DNA of 6,428 nucleotides, from positions 1-6,428 of the forward strand of contig CAZARE010000286.1 in the NCBI GenBank assembly GCA_964487455.1, read 5' to 3'. The translations under genes were made by a program, and so were the position numbers. The stretch comes from DASWJZ01 sp964487455. Its GTDB lineage: Bacteria; Pseudomonadota; Alphaproteobacteria; Rhizobiales; Afifellaceae. Positions 1 to 5,082 of the stretch are shown here, piece after piece (positions within the stretch are counted from its first letter, which is position 1; every line of letters starts with the position of its first letter). Under the pieces are notes generated by a model. The model saw only the letters and a program-made list of their open reading frames with translations, made no database searches and was not told where the DNA came from.

Positions 1-259
1 CCGGGGCGCGCTCGGCGAGATCGGCGACCAGCGGCTGATGGTGATGGCGGGCATCCTCATGACCGACCGGCTGAACGACGCGGAGCGGCGCCTGGCGCTT
101 GCCGAGGAAGCGGTGAAGACGCTGCGCGACGGGCGCGCCGATACGGCCATGCGCATCGAAGGGCTGGAGCACAATTTCGCCGAGAGCCTGCTGCACGCGG
201 CGGAGCGCATCGAGCGCATCGCCGAGCGGCTGCAGAACCTTCCAGACGCCCCGGAGTGA
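1..259 (+). CDS. zapA: Cell division protein ZapA, 3' part
   Basis: This is the C-terminal part of a ZapA-type protein whose start lies upstream of the window. About 85 residues are visible, in frame from base 2 to a TGA at 257-259. ZapA binds FtsZ in the cytoplasm and promotes bundling of Z-ring filaments. The visible part begins with a GEIGDQRLMVMAGILMTDRL stretch, which resembles the end of the ZapA globular domain (hydrophobic residues after a D/E-x-R-L motif). It continues into a long charged helix rich in Ala, Glu, Arg and Leu, typical of the ZapA dimer/tetramer coiled coil, and ends PDAPE. In many proteobacteria zapA is followed by the 6S RNA gene and a 5-formyltetrahydrofolate cyclo-ligase gene. 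Here only 28 nt separate it from an acyl-CoA synthetase gene. The assignment rests on the second half of a small protein, so another small coiled-coil protein cannot be fully excluded. Confidence 0.8.
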   Translation, partial: RGALGEIGDQRLMVMAGILMTDRLNDAERRLALAEEAVKTLRDGRADTAMRIEGLEHNFAESLLHAAERIERIAERLQNLPDAPE

Positions 260-287
260 GCCTTAAGGCCTGACGGAGAGGGTGCCG

Positions 288-1931
288 GTGACGCGTTCCG
301 CCTACAACGACGACCTGCCGAAGACCCCGGCGAACTTTCAGCCGCTGACGCCGCTCGTCTTCCTGGACCGGTCGGCGCGCGTGTTCCCCGACCACCTTGC
401 GGTCGTGCACGGCGGCCGGCGCACGACCTACGCGCAGTTCTACGAGCGTTGCCGTCGGCTGGCCTCCGGACTTTCCAAGCGTGGGATCGGCCTCGGCGAC
501 ACCGTGTCCGTCATGCTGGCGAACACGCCACCGATGCTGGAGGCGCATTACGGCGTGCCGATGCTCGGCGCCGTGCTCGCCACGATAAACACGCGGCTCG
601 ACGCGGCGATCATCGCCTTCCAGCTCGACCATTCCGAATCCAAGGTCGTCATCGTCGACCGCGAGTTCTCCGGCGTCATGGCGGATGCGCTGAAGCTGGC
701 GAAGGGACAGCCGCTCGTCGTTGACTTCGACGATCCCGAGCATCCAGCCGATGCGCCGGCGGCGAAGGGCGAGTCGATCGGCTCGCTCGACTACGAGGCG
801 CTTCTTGAGGACGGCGATCCCGACTTCGCCTGGCGCATGCCAGAGGACGAGTGGGATGCGATCAGCCTCAACTACACCTCGGGAACCACCGGCAACCCGA
901 AGGGGGTGGTGTTTCACCATCGCGGCGCGGGACTGATGTGCTACGCCAACGCCCTCTCCGCCGGCATGGGGCGGCATCCCGTATATCTGTGGACGCTGCC
1001 GATGTTCCATTGCAACGGCTGGTGCTTTCCGTGGACGGTCTCCGCGCTCGCCGGCACGCATGTGTGCCTAAGATGGGTGCGGGCGAAGCCGATCTACGAA
1101 GCCATCGCCGACCATGGCGTCACCCATCTTTGCGGCGCGCCGATCGTCATGGCGACGCTGGTCAACGCATCGGAGGAGGAGAAGCGCGCGTTCACCCAGC
1201 CCGTGCAGTTCATCACCGCCGCGGCGCCGCCCCCTGAGGCCGTGCTCGCCGCCATGGCGGAGGCCGGCTTCGCGGTGACGCACGTCTATGGGCTGACGGA
1301 GACCTACGGCCCGGCGGTGGTGAATGAATGGAAGAGCGAGTGGGACGCGCTCGACAGAGCCGGGCGGGCGGGAATGAAGGCGCGGCAGGGAGTGCGCTAC
1401 CCGTCGCTCGAGGAGCTCGCGGTCTTCGACCCGGAGACGCTGAAGCCGGTCCCGGCGGACGGGGAGACGCTCGGCGAGGTGTTCTTCCGCGGCAACATCA
1501 TCATGAAGGGTTATCTCAAGAACCCGGAGGCGACCTCGGAGGCGCTCGGTCAGGGCTGGTTTCACTCCGGCGATCTCGGCGTGCTCCATCCCGACGGCTA
1601 CATCCAGCTGAAGGACCGCTCCAAGGACATCATCATCTCCGGCGGCGAGAACATCTCCTCGATCGAAGTTGAGGACGCGCTCTACAAGCACCCCGCTGTC
1701 GCCGCAGTCGGCGTGGTCGCCAAGCCCGACGAGAAATGGGGCGAGACGCCGCTCGCCTTCGTGGAGCTGAAGCCGGGCAAGAGCGCCACCGCCGAGGAGC
1801 TGATCCAGCACACGCGCGCGCAGCTTGCGCACTACAAGTGCCCGCGCGCGGTCGTATTCGCGGAGATTCCCAAAACGAGCACGGGCAAGATCCAGAAATA
1901 CAAGCTGAGGGCGATGGCGAAGGACCTTTGA
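288..1931 (+). CDS. AMP-forming acyl-CoA synthetase (AMP-binding family)
   Basis: This enzyme of the ANL adenylating superfamily activates a carboxylic acid with ATP to an acyl-adenylate and transfers it to CoA. Positions below are numbered from the GTG at 282, which gives 549 aa. The P-loop YTSGTTGNPKG is at 198-208 and the A5 motif YGLTETYG at 336-343. GWFHSGDLG is at 425-433, the hinge region DRSKDIIISGGENIS at 445-459, and the C-terminal PKTSTGKIQKYKLR at 530-543 with catalytic Lys536. The MFHCNGWCFPWT segment (241-252) resembles the subfamily containing Thermus long-chain fatty acyl-CoA synthetase, plant AAE proteins and DmdB-like methylmercaptopropionate-CoA ligases. Substrate chain length cannot be read from sequence. 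I prefer GTG at 288: GGAG at 275-278 lies 9 nt upstream, against 3 nt for GTG 282, and MTRSAYNDDL fits the family N-terminus. The protein appears full length and intact. Its closeness to zapA suggests a shared transcript. Confidence 0.93.
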   Translation: MTRSAYNDDLPKTPANFQPLTPLVFLDRSARVFPDHLAVVHGGRRTTYAQFYERCRRLASGLSKRGIGLGDTVSVMLANTPPMLEAHYGVPMLGAVLATINTRLDAAIIAFQLDHSESKVVIVDREFSGVMADALKLAKGQPLVVDFDDPEHPADAPAAKGESIGSLDYEALLEDGDPDFAWRMPEDEWDAISLNYTSGTTGNPKGVVFHHRGAGLMCYANALSAGMGRHPVYLWTLPMFHCNGWCFPWTVSALAGTHVCLRWVRAKPIYEAIADHGVTHLCGAPIVMATLVNASEEEKRAFTQPVQFITAAAPPPEAVLAAMAEAGFAVTHVYGLTETYGPAVVNEWKSEWDALDRAGRAGMKARQGVRYPSLEELAVFDPETLKPVPADGETLGEVFFRGNIIMKGYLKNPEATSEALGQGWFHSGDLGVLHPDGYIQLKDRSKDIIISGGENISSIEVEDALYKHPAVAAVGVVAKPDEKWGETPLAFVELKPGKSATAEELIQHTRAQLAHYKCPRAVVFAEIPKTSTGKIQKYKLRAMAKDL

Positions 1932-1949
1932 GAGGGGCTGACATGCGAA

Positions 1950-1967
1950 GGGCGGCCGAAGCCGCCC
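1950..1967. terminator. GC hairpin between convergent genes, probable bidirectional terminator
   Basis: A perfect 7-bp stem (GGGCGGC and GCCGCCC) encloses the 4-nt loop CGAA. It lies 18 nt past the stop codon of the acyl-CoA synthetase. Read on the minus strand the loop is TTCG closed by C-G, the exceptionally stable UUCG tetraloop, so it could also stop transcripts from the minus-strand YdcH gene at 2071-2253. No clear T-tract follows on either strand (CCCAACGC on plus, TTCGCATG on minus), so termination strength is uncertain. Confidence 0.55.
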
Positions 1968-1976
1968 CCCAACGCA

Positions 1977-1994
1977 AGAAGAGCGCGCTCTTCT
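1977..1994. repeat. 18-bp perfect palindrome
   Basis: AGAAGAGCGCGCTCTTCT equals its own reverse complement. As RNA it could form a 7-bp stem with a CGCG loop on either strand; as DNA it is a symmetric site. It sits between the GC hairpin and the longer interspersed palindrome in the convergent intergenic region. No T-tract follows. Whether it is a second terminator hairpin, part of a composite repeat or a protein-binding site cannot be decided from this window. Confidence 0.5.
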
Positions 1995-1997
1995 GAA

Positions 1998-2043
1998 GCA
2001 TGATCCTACCCGAAAACCGGTTCCCTACTTTTCGGGACCATGC
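1998..2043. repeat. Interspersed palindromic repeat, Rhizobiales type
   Basis: This is an imperfect inverted repeat. Outer arms GCATG (1998-2002) and CATGC (2039-2043) pair perfectly. Inner arms CCCGAAAA (2009-2016) and TTTTCGGG (2029-2036) also pair perfectly and enclose a 12-nt loop containing ACCGGTTCCC-like sequence (2017-2028). From memory, palindromes with the arms GCATGATCCCGAAAA and TTTTCGGGATCATGC around an ACCGGTTCCC centre are abundant between genes of Rhizobiales genomes; this copy has small insertions (TA at 2007-2008, T at 2026) and one arm change. It lies 27 nt downstream of the minus-strand YdcH gene and could act as a hairpin at the 3' end of that transcript. The family assignment is recalled, not searched. 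Confidence 0.6.
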
Positions 2044-2070
2044 GCCGGGCGCCCCCACACTGACCTGCTG

Positions 2071-2253
2071 CTAGTGTCTTGTTTCTCCGTTTGCTCTCAA
2101 CTTGGCGATCTCATCCTTGATATGCAGCTTGCGTTTCTTGAGAGCGGCGACTTCCAATTCGTCGAAGCCGGGGTGGCTTTGCGCCTCTTGAATCTCCCGC
2201 TTCAACGCCTCGTGACGCCGTTCGAGCTCCGCAAGATGCGATTCAACGGACAT
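2071..2253 (-). CDS. YdcH-family (DUF465) small coiled-coil protein
   Basis: A 60-aa protein on the minus strand with no biochemical function known to me. The sequence shows the YdcH/DUF465 pattern: an amphipathic helix with a conserved His (His14, in ERRHEAL), an acidic linker around residues 27-35, and then LKKRKLHIKDEI (38-49). It is highly charged, has no Cys, signal peptide or membrane segment, and is probably a cytoplasmic helical hairpin or coiled coil. The frame is open further upstream. I chose the ATG at 2253 because a GGAGG (complement of 2259-2263) lies 5 nt before it, and the upstream extension (about 35 residues) has no YdcH similarity. It diverges from a second YdcH-type gene at 2420, with the shared intergenic region holding candidate promoters for both. 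It converges on the acyl-CoA synthetase gene. Confidence 0.85.
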   Translation of the reverse strand: MSVESHLAELERRHEALKREIQEAQSHPGFDELEVAALKKRKLHIKDEIAKLRANGETRH

Positions 2254-2282
2254 TCGCGCCTCCATGTCAGTGGGACTCACAA

Positions 2283-2311
2283 AGCATGCCACGACGGCGG
2301 TTTCTTGTCGA
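2283..2311 (-). promoter_or_regulatory. Candidate sigma-70 promoter for the minus-strand YdcH gene
   Basis: On the minus strand, TCGACA (complement of 2306-2311) matches the TTGACA -35 consensus at 5 of 6 positions. A 17-nt spacer follows, then CATGCT (complement of 2283-2288), which matches TATAAT at only 3 of 6. The start site would fall around 2275, about 20 nt before the ATG at 2253. The -10 is weak, so this is tentative. Confidence 0.3.
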
Positions 2312-2377
2312 ACCCGCGACGCCGGTTGCCTACCGTTACGTAAACCCGCAGAGCGCATTTCGCCGCAGCGGCCTTAG

Positions 2378-2386
2378 TGGTATGAT
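2378..2386 (+). promoter_or_regulatory. Candidate extended -10 promoter for the plus-strand YdcH gene
   Basis: TGGTATGAT fits the extended -10 pattern TGnTATAAT, with one mismatch in the hexamer. No good -35 is present at normal distance (TTTCGC at 2358-2363), which is compatible with extended -10 promoters. Transcription would begin near 2393, giving a leader of about 27 nt before the ATG at 2420. The same transcript might continue into purE-purK. Confidence 0.4.
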
Positions 2387-2419
2387 GCAGCGCAAATACC
2401 AGGCCATGGCGGCGACAGG

Positions 2420-2644
2420 ATGGACGACGACGATCGGGTGGTCCAGGTCAGCGATTCCGCGGTCCGGAGCGAGCTCGCCCATCTGCGGCAGGAACACCGC
2501 GATCTGGACAGCGCCATCGAAGCGCTGCAGAGCCAGTCCTCGCCCGATTACCTGCAAATCCAGCGCCTGAAAAAGCGGAAACTCCTGCTGAGGGACCGGA
2601 TTACGGCGCTGGAGGACAAGCTTCTGCCCGACATCATCGCGTAA
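2420..2644 (+). CDS. YdcH-family (DUF465) small coiled-coil protein, second copy
   Basis: A 74-aa protein resembling the gene at 2071-2253. It has the His (His26, in RQEHRDL) and the LKKRKLLLRDRI segment (50-61). The spacing from His to the LKKRKL motif is 24 residues in both proteins, a strong sign that they are paralogues. It differs in an acidic N-terminus (MDDDD) and a hydrophobic C-terminal tail ending LLPDIIA. No signal peptide or membrane segment is visible, so it is probably cytoplasmic and helical; the function is unknown to me. The ribosome binding site is weak (ACAGG directly before the ATG), but the next possible starts would cut into the conserved region. The 112-nt gap before purE has no convincing terminator, so read-through into purE is possible. 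I recall YdcH-type genes near purE in rhizobia, which supports the neighbourhood. Confidence 0.85.
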   Translation: MDDDDRVVQVSDSAVRSELAHLRQEHRDLDSAIEALQSQSSPDYLQIQRLKKRKLLLRDRITALEDKLLPDIIA

Positions 2645-2756
2645 AGCGCCTCGCGCCCTTCGTTTTTCTGGCGGCATGGAGCAGGCCGCGCAAATGTGGC
2701 ATGCGAGGGACGCAGAGCCACGGCGCTGTCCGCATTTTCCACAGGGGTGGGCTCAC

Positions 2757-3266
2757 ATGGACCGGCAAGATTCCGCCGCCAAGGTCGCGATCGTTATGGG
2801 AAGCCAGTCGGACTGGGCCACGATGCGGCACGCCGCCGAATGCCTGGACGAGCTCGGCGTCCCCTACGAGACGAGGATCGTGTCGGCGCACCGCACGCCG
2901 GATCGGCTCGTCGCCTTCGCCAAGGAGGCGCGCGCGGCCGGCCTGAAGGTGATCGTGGCCGGAGCCGGGGGCGCCGCCCATCTGCCGGGGATGGTCGCCG
3001 CCTGGACGACCTTGCCGGTGCTTGGCGTGCCGATCGAATCGGGCGCGCTCAAGGGTGCGGACAGCCTCTATTCCATCGTGCAGATGCCGGAGGGCGTGCC
3101 GGTCGGCACCCTCGCCATCGGCAAAGCGGGCGCGGCCAATGCCGGATTGCTGGCCGCGGCGATCCTTGCCACGAGCGACGAGGCTGTCGCGGCGAAGCTT
3201 GCCGCTTGGCGCGAGGCCCGCACGGCGGCGGTGGCGGAGCGGCCGACGGACGACGATGCCGGATAG
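2757..3266 (+). CDS. purE: N5-carboxyaminoimidazole ribonucleotide mutase (PurE, class I)
   Basis: The enzyme moves the carboxyl group of N5-CAIR to give CAIR, part of de novo purine synthesis in the cytoplasm. The predicted protein is 169 aa, normal for class I PurE. Visible motifs are GSQSDW (15-20), VSAHRTP (42-48) with the catalytic His45, and AGGAAHLPGM (70-79) with a second conserved His75. PVLGVPIESGALKGADSLYSIVQMPEGVPV-type substrate loops follow, from about residue 87. Class I PurE proteins are octamers. The frame is open 27 codons further upstream, but the ATG at 2757 is preferred: AGGGG at 2743-2747 lies 9 nt before it, and the extension is rich in Trp, His and Cys and unlike PurE. 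The C-terminal tail (ERPTDDDAG) runs into the overlapping purK start. The presence of purK indicates the two-step bacterial route to CAIR. Confidence 0.96.
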   Translation: MDRQDSAAKVAIVMGSQSDWATMRHAAECLDELGVPYETRIVSAHRTPDRLVAFAKEARAAGLKVIVAGAGGAAHLPGMVAAWTTLPVLGVPIESGALKGADSLYSIVQMPEGVPVGTLAIGKAGAANAGLLAAAILATSDEAVAAKLAAWREARTAAVAERPTDDDAG

Positions 3267-4353
3267 CGGGAGGCCGGCCGAGGCGCTGCCGCCCGGCTCC
3301 ACGATCGGCATCCTGGGCGGCGGCCAGCTCGGCCGCATGCTGGCGCTCGCCGCGGCGCGGCTCGGCCTCCGCTGCCACGTCTATTGCCCGGACCCCGAGA
3401 GCCCCGCCTTCCACGTCGCCGCCGAGCACAGCGTCGCCGGCTACGAGGAGGCGAAGCCGCTTGCCGACTTCGCGCGGGCGGTCGACGTCGTCACCTACGA
3501 GTTCGAGAACGTTCCGGTGGCCGCGGCGGAGCGGCTAGCGGAATTGGTGCCCGTGCGGCCGGGACCGCGGGCGTTGGCGCTCGGACAGGACCGGCTCAGC
3601 GAGAAGACCTTCCTGAGGGAAATCGGCGTGGCGACCGCGCCCTTCGCGGCGGTCGATGATCGCGCCTCGCTGGACCGGGCGCTCGGCGCCATCGGACTCC
3701 CCGCGATCCTGAAGACGCGCCGTCTCGGCTACGACGGTAAAGGCCAGGCGCCGATCCGCTGGGCAGACGAGGCGGCGGGGGCGCTCGAGACGATGCGCGG
3801 CGCGCCGGCGATCCTGGAAAAGTTCGTGCCGTTCGCGCGAGAGATCTCCGTCATCGCGGTGCGGGCGCTCGACGGGCGCGCCGCCGTCTACGACCCGCCC
3901 GAGAATGTCCACCGCGACGGCATCCTCGCCACCTCCACGGTGCCGGCGCGCATCCGGCAGGAGACGGCGGCGAAGGCTCGCGAGATCGCGACGCGGCTCA
4001 TGCAGTCGCTCGACTACGTCGGCGTCCTCGCGGTGGAGCTTTTCGTCAGCGGCGATGAGGAGGCGCTCCTAATCAACGAGCTCGCCCCGCGCGTGCACAA
4101 TTCAGGCCATTGGACGGAGGACGCCTGCGCCGTCTCGCAGTTCGAGAACCACATCCGCGCCATTGCCGGCTGGCCGCTCGGCCCGACGGAGCGTCACGCT
4201 GACGTTGTGATGACCAACCTTATCGGCAGCGACGCCGGGAACTGGCGCAAGCTTGCGGCGGAGCCGGGTGCGCGGCTGCATCTCTACGGCAAGCGTGCGA
4301 CGCGTCCCGGCCGCAAAATGGGGCACGTGAACCGGCTCGTGCCGAAGACGTAG
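3256..4353 (+). CDS. purK: N5-carboxyaminoimidazole ribonucleotide synthase (PurK, ATP-grasp)
   Basis: PurK uses ATP and bicarbonate to convert AIR to N5-CAIR, the substrate of PurE. The protein is 365 aa, typical of the family. N-terminal pre-ATP-grasp domain: GILGGGQLGRM (18-28) and YEFENVP (81-87). ATP-grasp domain: LKTRRLGYDGKGQ (152-164), the ILEKFVPF segment (186-193) and the metal/ATP site NELAPRVHNSGHWTEDA (274-290). C-terminal part: SQFENHIRA (294-302) and KMGHVNRL (354-361). The frame is open far upstream inside purE, but the ATG at 3256 gives the expected N-terminus just before the Rossmann-like glycine motif. It overlaps the end of purE by 11 nt with no clear Shine-Dalgarno, so translation is probably coupled to purE. 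The gene is intact. Confidence 0.96.
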   Translation: MPDSGRPAEALPPGSTIGILGGGQLGRMLALAAARLGLRCHVYCPDPESPAFHVAAEHSVAGYEEAKPLADFARAVDVVTYEFENVPVAAAERLAELVPVRPGPRALALGQDRLSEKTFLREIGVATAPFAAVDDRASLDRALGAIGLPAILKTRRLGYDGKGQAPIRWADEAAGALETMRGAPAILEKFVPFAREISVIAVRALDGRAAVYDPPENVHRDGILATSTVPARIRQETAAKAREIATRLMQSLDYVGVLAVELFVSGDEEALLINELAPRVHNSGHWTEDACAVSQFENHIRAIAGWPLGPTERHADVVMTNLIGSDAGNWRKLAAEPGARLHLYGKRATRPGRKMGHVNRLVPKT

Positions 4354-4367
4354 CGGGGGCCGCAACC

Positions 4368-4395
4368 TTGCCACTCTCCGGGAATTGTGTTGGAT
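4368..4395 (+). promoter_or_regulatory. Weak candidate promoter upstream of efp
   Basis: TTGCCA (4368-4373) matches the -35 consensus at 5 of 6 positions. With a 16-nt spacer, TTGGAT (4390-4395) gives a poor -10 (3 of 6). The start would be about 4402, leaving a short leader before the ATG at 4429. The 75-nt gap after purK is otherwise featureless. It is equally possible that efp is read from a purEK transcript. Confidence 0.22.
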
Positions 4396-4428
4396 GGCGC
4401 GGCGATCCCCGCATCCTCCAGGACAACA

Positions 4429-4992
4429 ATGAAGATCAGCGGCAACGACATCCGCCCCGGCAACGTCATCGAGCACGACGGCTCGCTTTGGGTGGCTGTG
4501 AAAACCAACAAGGTGAAGCCCGGCAAGGGACCGGCCTACAATCAGGTCGAGCTGAAGAACATCATCGACGGACGCAAGCTCAACAACCGTTTCGGCTCCG
4601 ACGAGAGGGTGGAGCGCGCGCGCATCGACACGAAGGACTTCCAGTTCCTCTACAAGGAAGCCGACACGCTCGTCTTCATGGATACCGACACCTACGAGCA
4701 GATCAGCCTGGCACAGGATTTCGTAGGCGAGCGCGCCGCCTTCCTGCAGGACGGCATGACGGTGACGCTGGAAATGCACGACGAGCGGCCGATCGGCATC
4801 TCGCTGCCAGACCAGGTGACGCTTCAGATCACCGAGACCGAACCGACGATCAAGGGACAGACCGCGGCGTCGTCCTATAAGCCGGCGCTCCTGGAGAACG
4901 GCGTCAGGGTCATGGTGCCGCCGTTCGTTTCCGCCGGTGAGAAGATCGTGGTGGACACCGGCGAGTTCGCTTACGTGCGCCGCGCCGATTAG
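4429..4992 (+). CDS. efp: Translation elongation factor P
   Basis: EF-P binds between the P and E sites of ribosomes stalled on consecutive prolines and stimulates peptide bond formation. The protein is 187 aa, the normal bacterial length, and covers the three beta-barrel domains. The N-terminal KOW-like domain begins MKISGNDIRPGNVIEHDG. The P-site loop is KPGKGPAY (30-37), where Lys33 aligns with E. coli Lys34, the residue beta-lysylated by EpmA/EpmB. Domain II includes the IIDGRKLNNRF and TYEQISL stretches. The C-terminal domain contains TIKGQTA, KPALLENG and VPPFVSAGEKIVVDTGEFAYV, the EF-P signature end. I chose ATG 4429 because AGGA (4420-4423) lies 5 nt upstream and the family starts here, rather than at the ATG 14 codons upstream. 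A Lys rather than Arg at position 33 points to the lysylation route rather than EarP rhamnosylation. No modification gene is in the window. Confidence 0.97.
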   Translation: MKISGNDIRPGNVIEHDGSLWVAVKTNKVKPGKGPAYNQVELKNIIDGRKLNNRFGSDERVERARIDTKDFQFLYKEADTLVFMDTDTYEQISLAQDFVGERAAFLQDGMTVTLEMHDERPIGISLPDQVTLQITETEPTIKGQTAASSYKPALLENGVRVMVPPFVSAGEKIVVDTGEFAYVRRAD

Positions 4993-4995
4993 CGC

Positions 4996-5079
4996 ATGCT
5001 CAGCGTCGGCCGGGAAGCGTTCACCCTCCCCCTCAAGGGGGAGGTTAAGGGGCGCCAACATCGCGCGCAGACCTCCTAG
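4996..5079 (+). other. In-phase 27-codon mini-ORF between efp and suhB (possible leader ORF)
   Basis: An ATG at 4996, 3 nt after the efp stop (4990-4992), opens a 27-codon frame that ends with TAG at 5077-5079, 3 nt before the suhB ATG. It is in the same reading phase as both genes. It has no Shine-Dalgarno of its own, and its middle (TLPLKGEVKG) is simply a translation of the hairpin repeat at 5025-5044. It could be translated by re-initiation after efp and pass ribosomes to suhB, or it could be chance in GC-rich DNA where stop codons are rare. No peptide family is recognised. Confidence 0.15.
5025..5044. repeat. C-rich/G-rich hairpin in the efp-suhB gap
   Basis: A perfect 8-bp stem (CCTCCCCC at 5025-5032, GGGGGAGG at 5037-5044) with loop TCAA. 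TTAAGG follows, so it lacks the T-tract of a standard intrinsic terminator on the plus strand. I recall CTCCCCC...GGGGGAG palindromes as common intergenic repeats in Rhizobiales; this was not searched. It may partly terminate efp transcripts, or act as an RNA stability element in an efp-suhB message. Confidence 0.6.
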
Positions 5080-5082
5080 ACC

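Noticed and set aside
260..287. Looked for 6S RNA after zapA.
   Set aside because: The gap is 28 nt and a 6S RNA needs well over 100.
57..1061. A 334-codon minus-strand open frame opposite zapA and the acyl-CoA synthetase gene.
   Set aside because: It is antisense to genes with clear motifs, has biased Arg-rich composition and no recognisable domain.
1068..1832. A 254-codon minus-strand open frame opposite the acyl-CoA synthetase gene.
   Set aside because: It is a shadow of the sense gene, in the frame whose third positions mirror sense codons; no motif or ribosome binding site was seen.
2286..2570. A 94-codon plus-strand frame between and over the YdcH genes.
   Set aside because: It overlaps the YdcH gene at 2420 in another phase and resembles no protein; the intergenic part looks like promoter DNA.
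2646..2667. A possible terminator after the plus-strand YdcH gene: GCGC-CTC-GCGC followed by a run of five T.
   Set aside because: The stem is only 4 bp and the T-run begins 6 nt after it, too weak and too far for a convincing intrinsic terminator.
2645..2756. Looked for a purine riboswitch or PurR-type operator before purE.
   Set aside because: No purine-aptamer-like paired elements and no clear operator palindrome could be seen in these 112 nt.
2696..3538. A 280-codon plus-strand frame across purE and purK in another phase.
   Set aside because: It is low-complexity Arg/Ala/Gly/Ser sequence from a shifted frame over two unmistakable enzymes.
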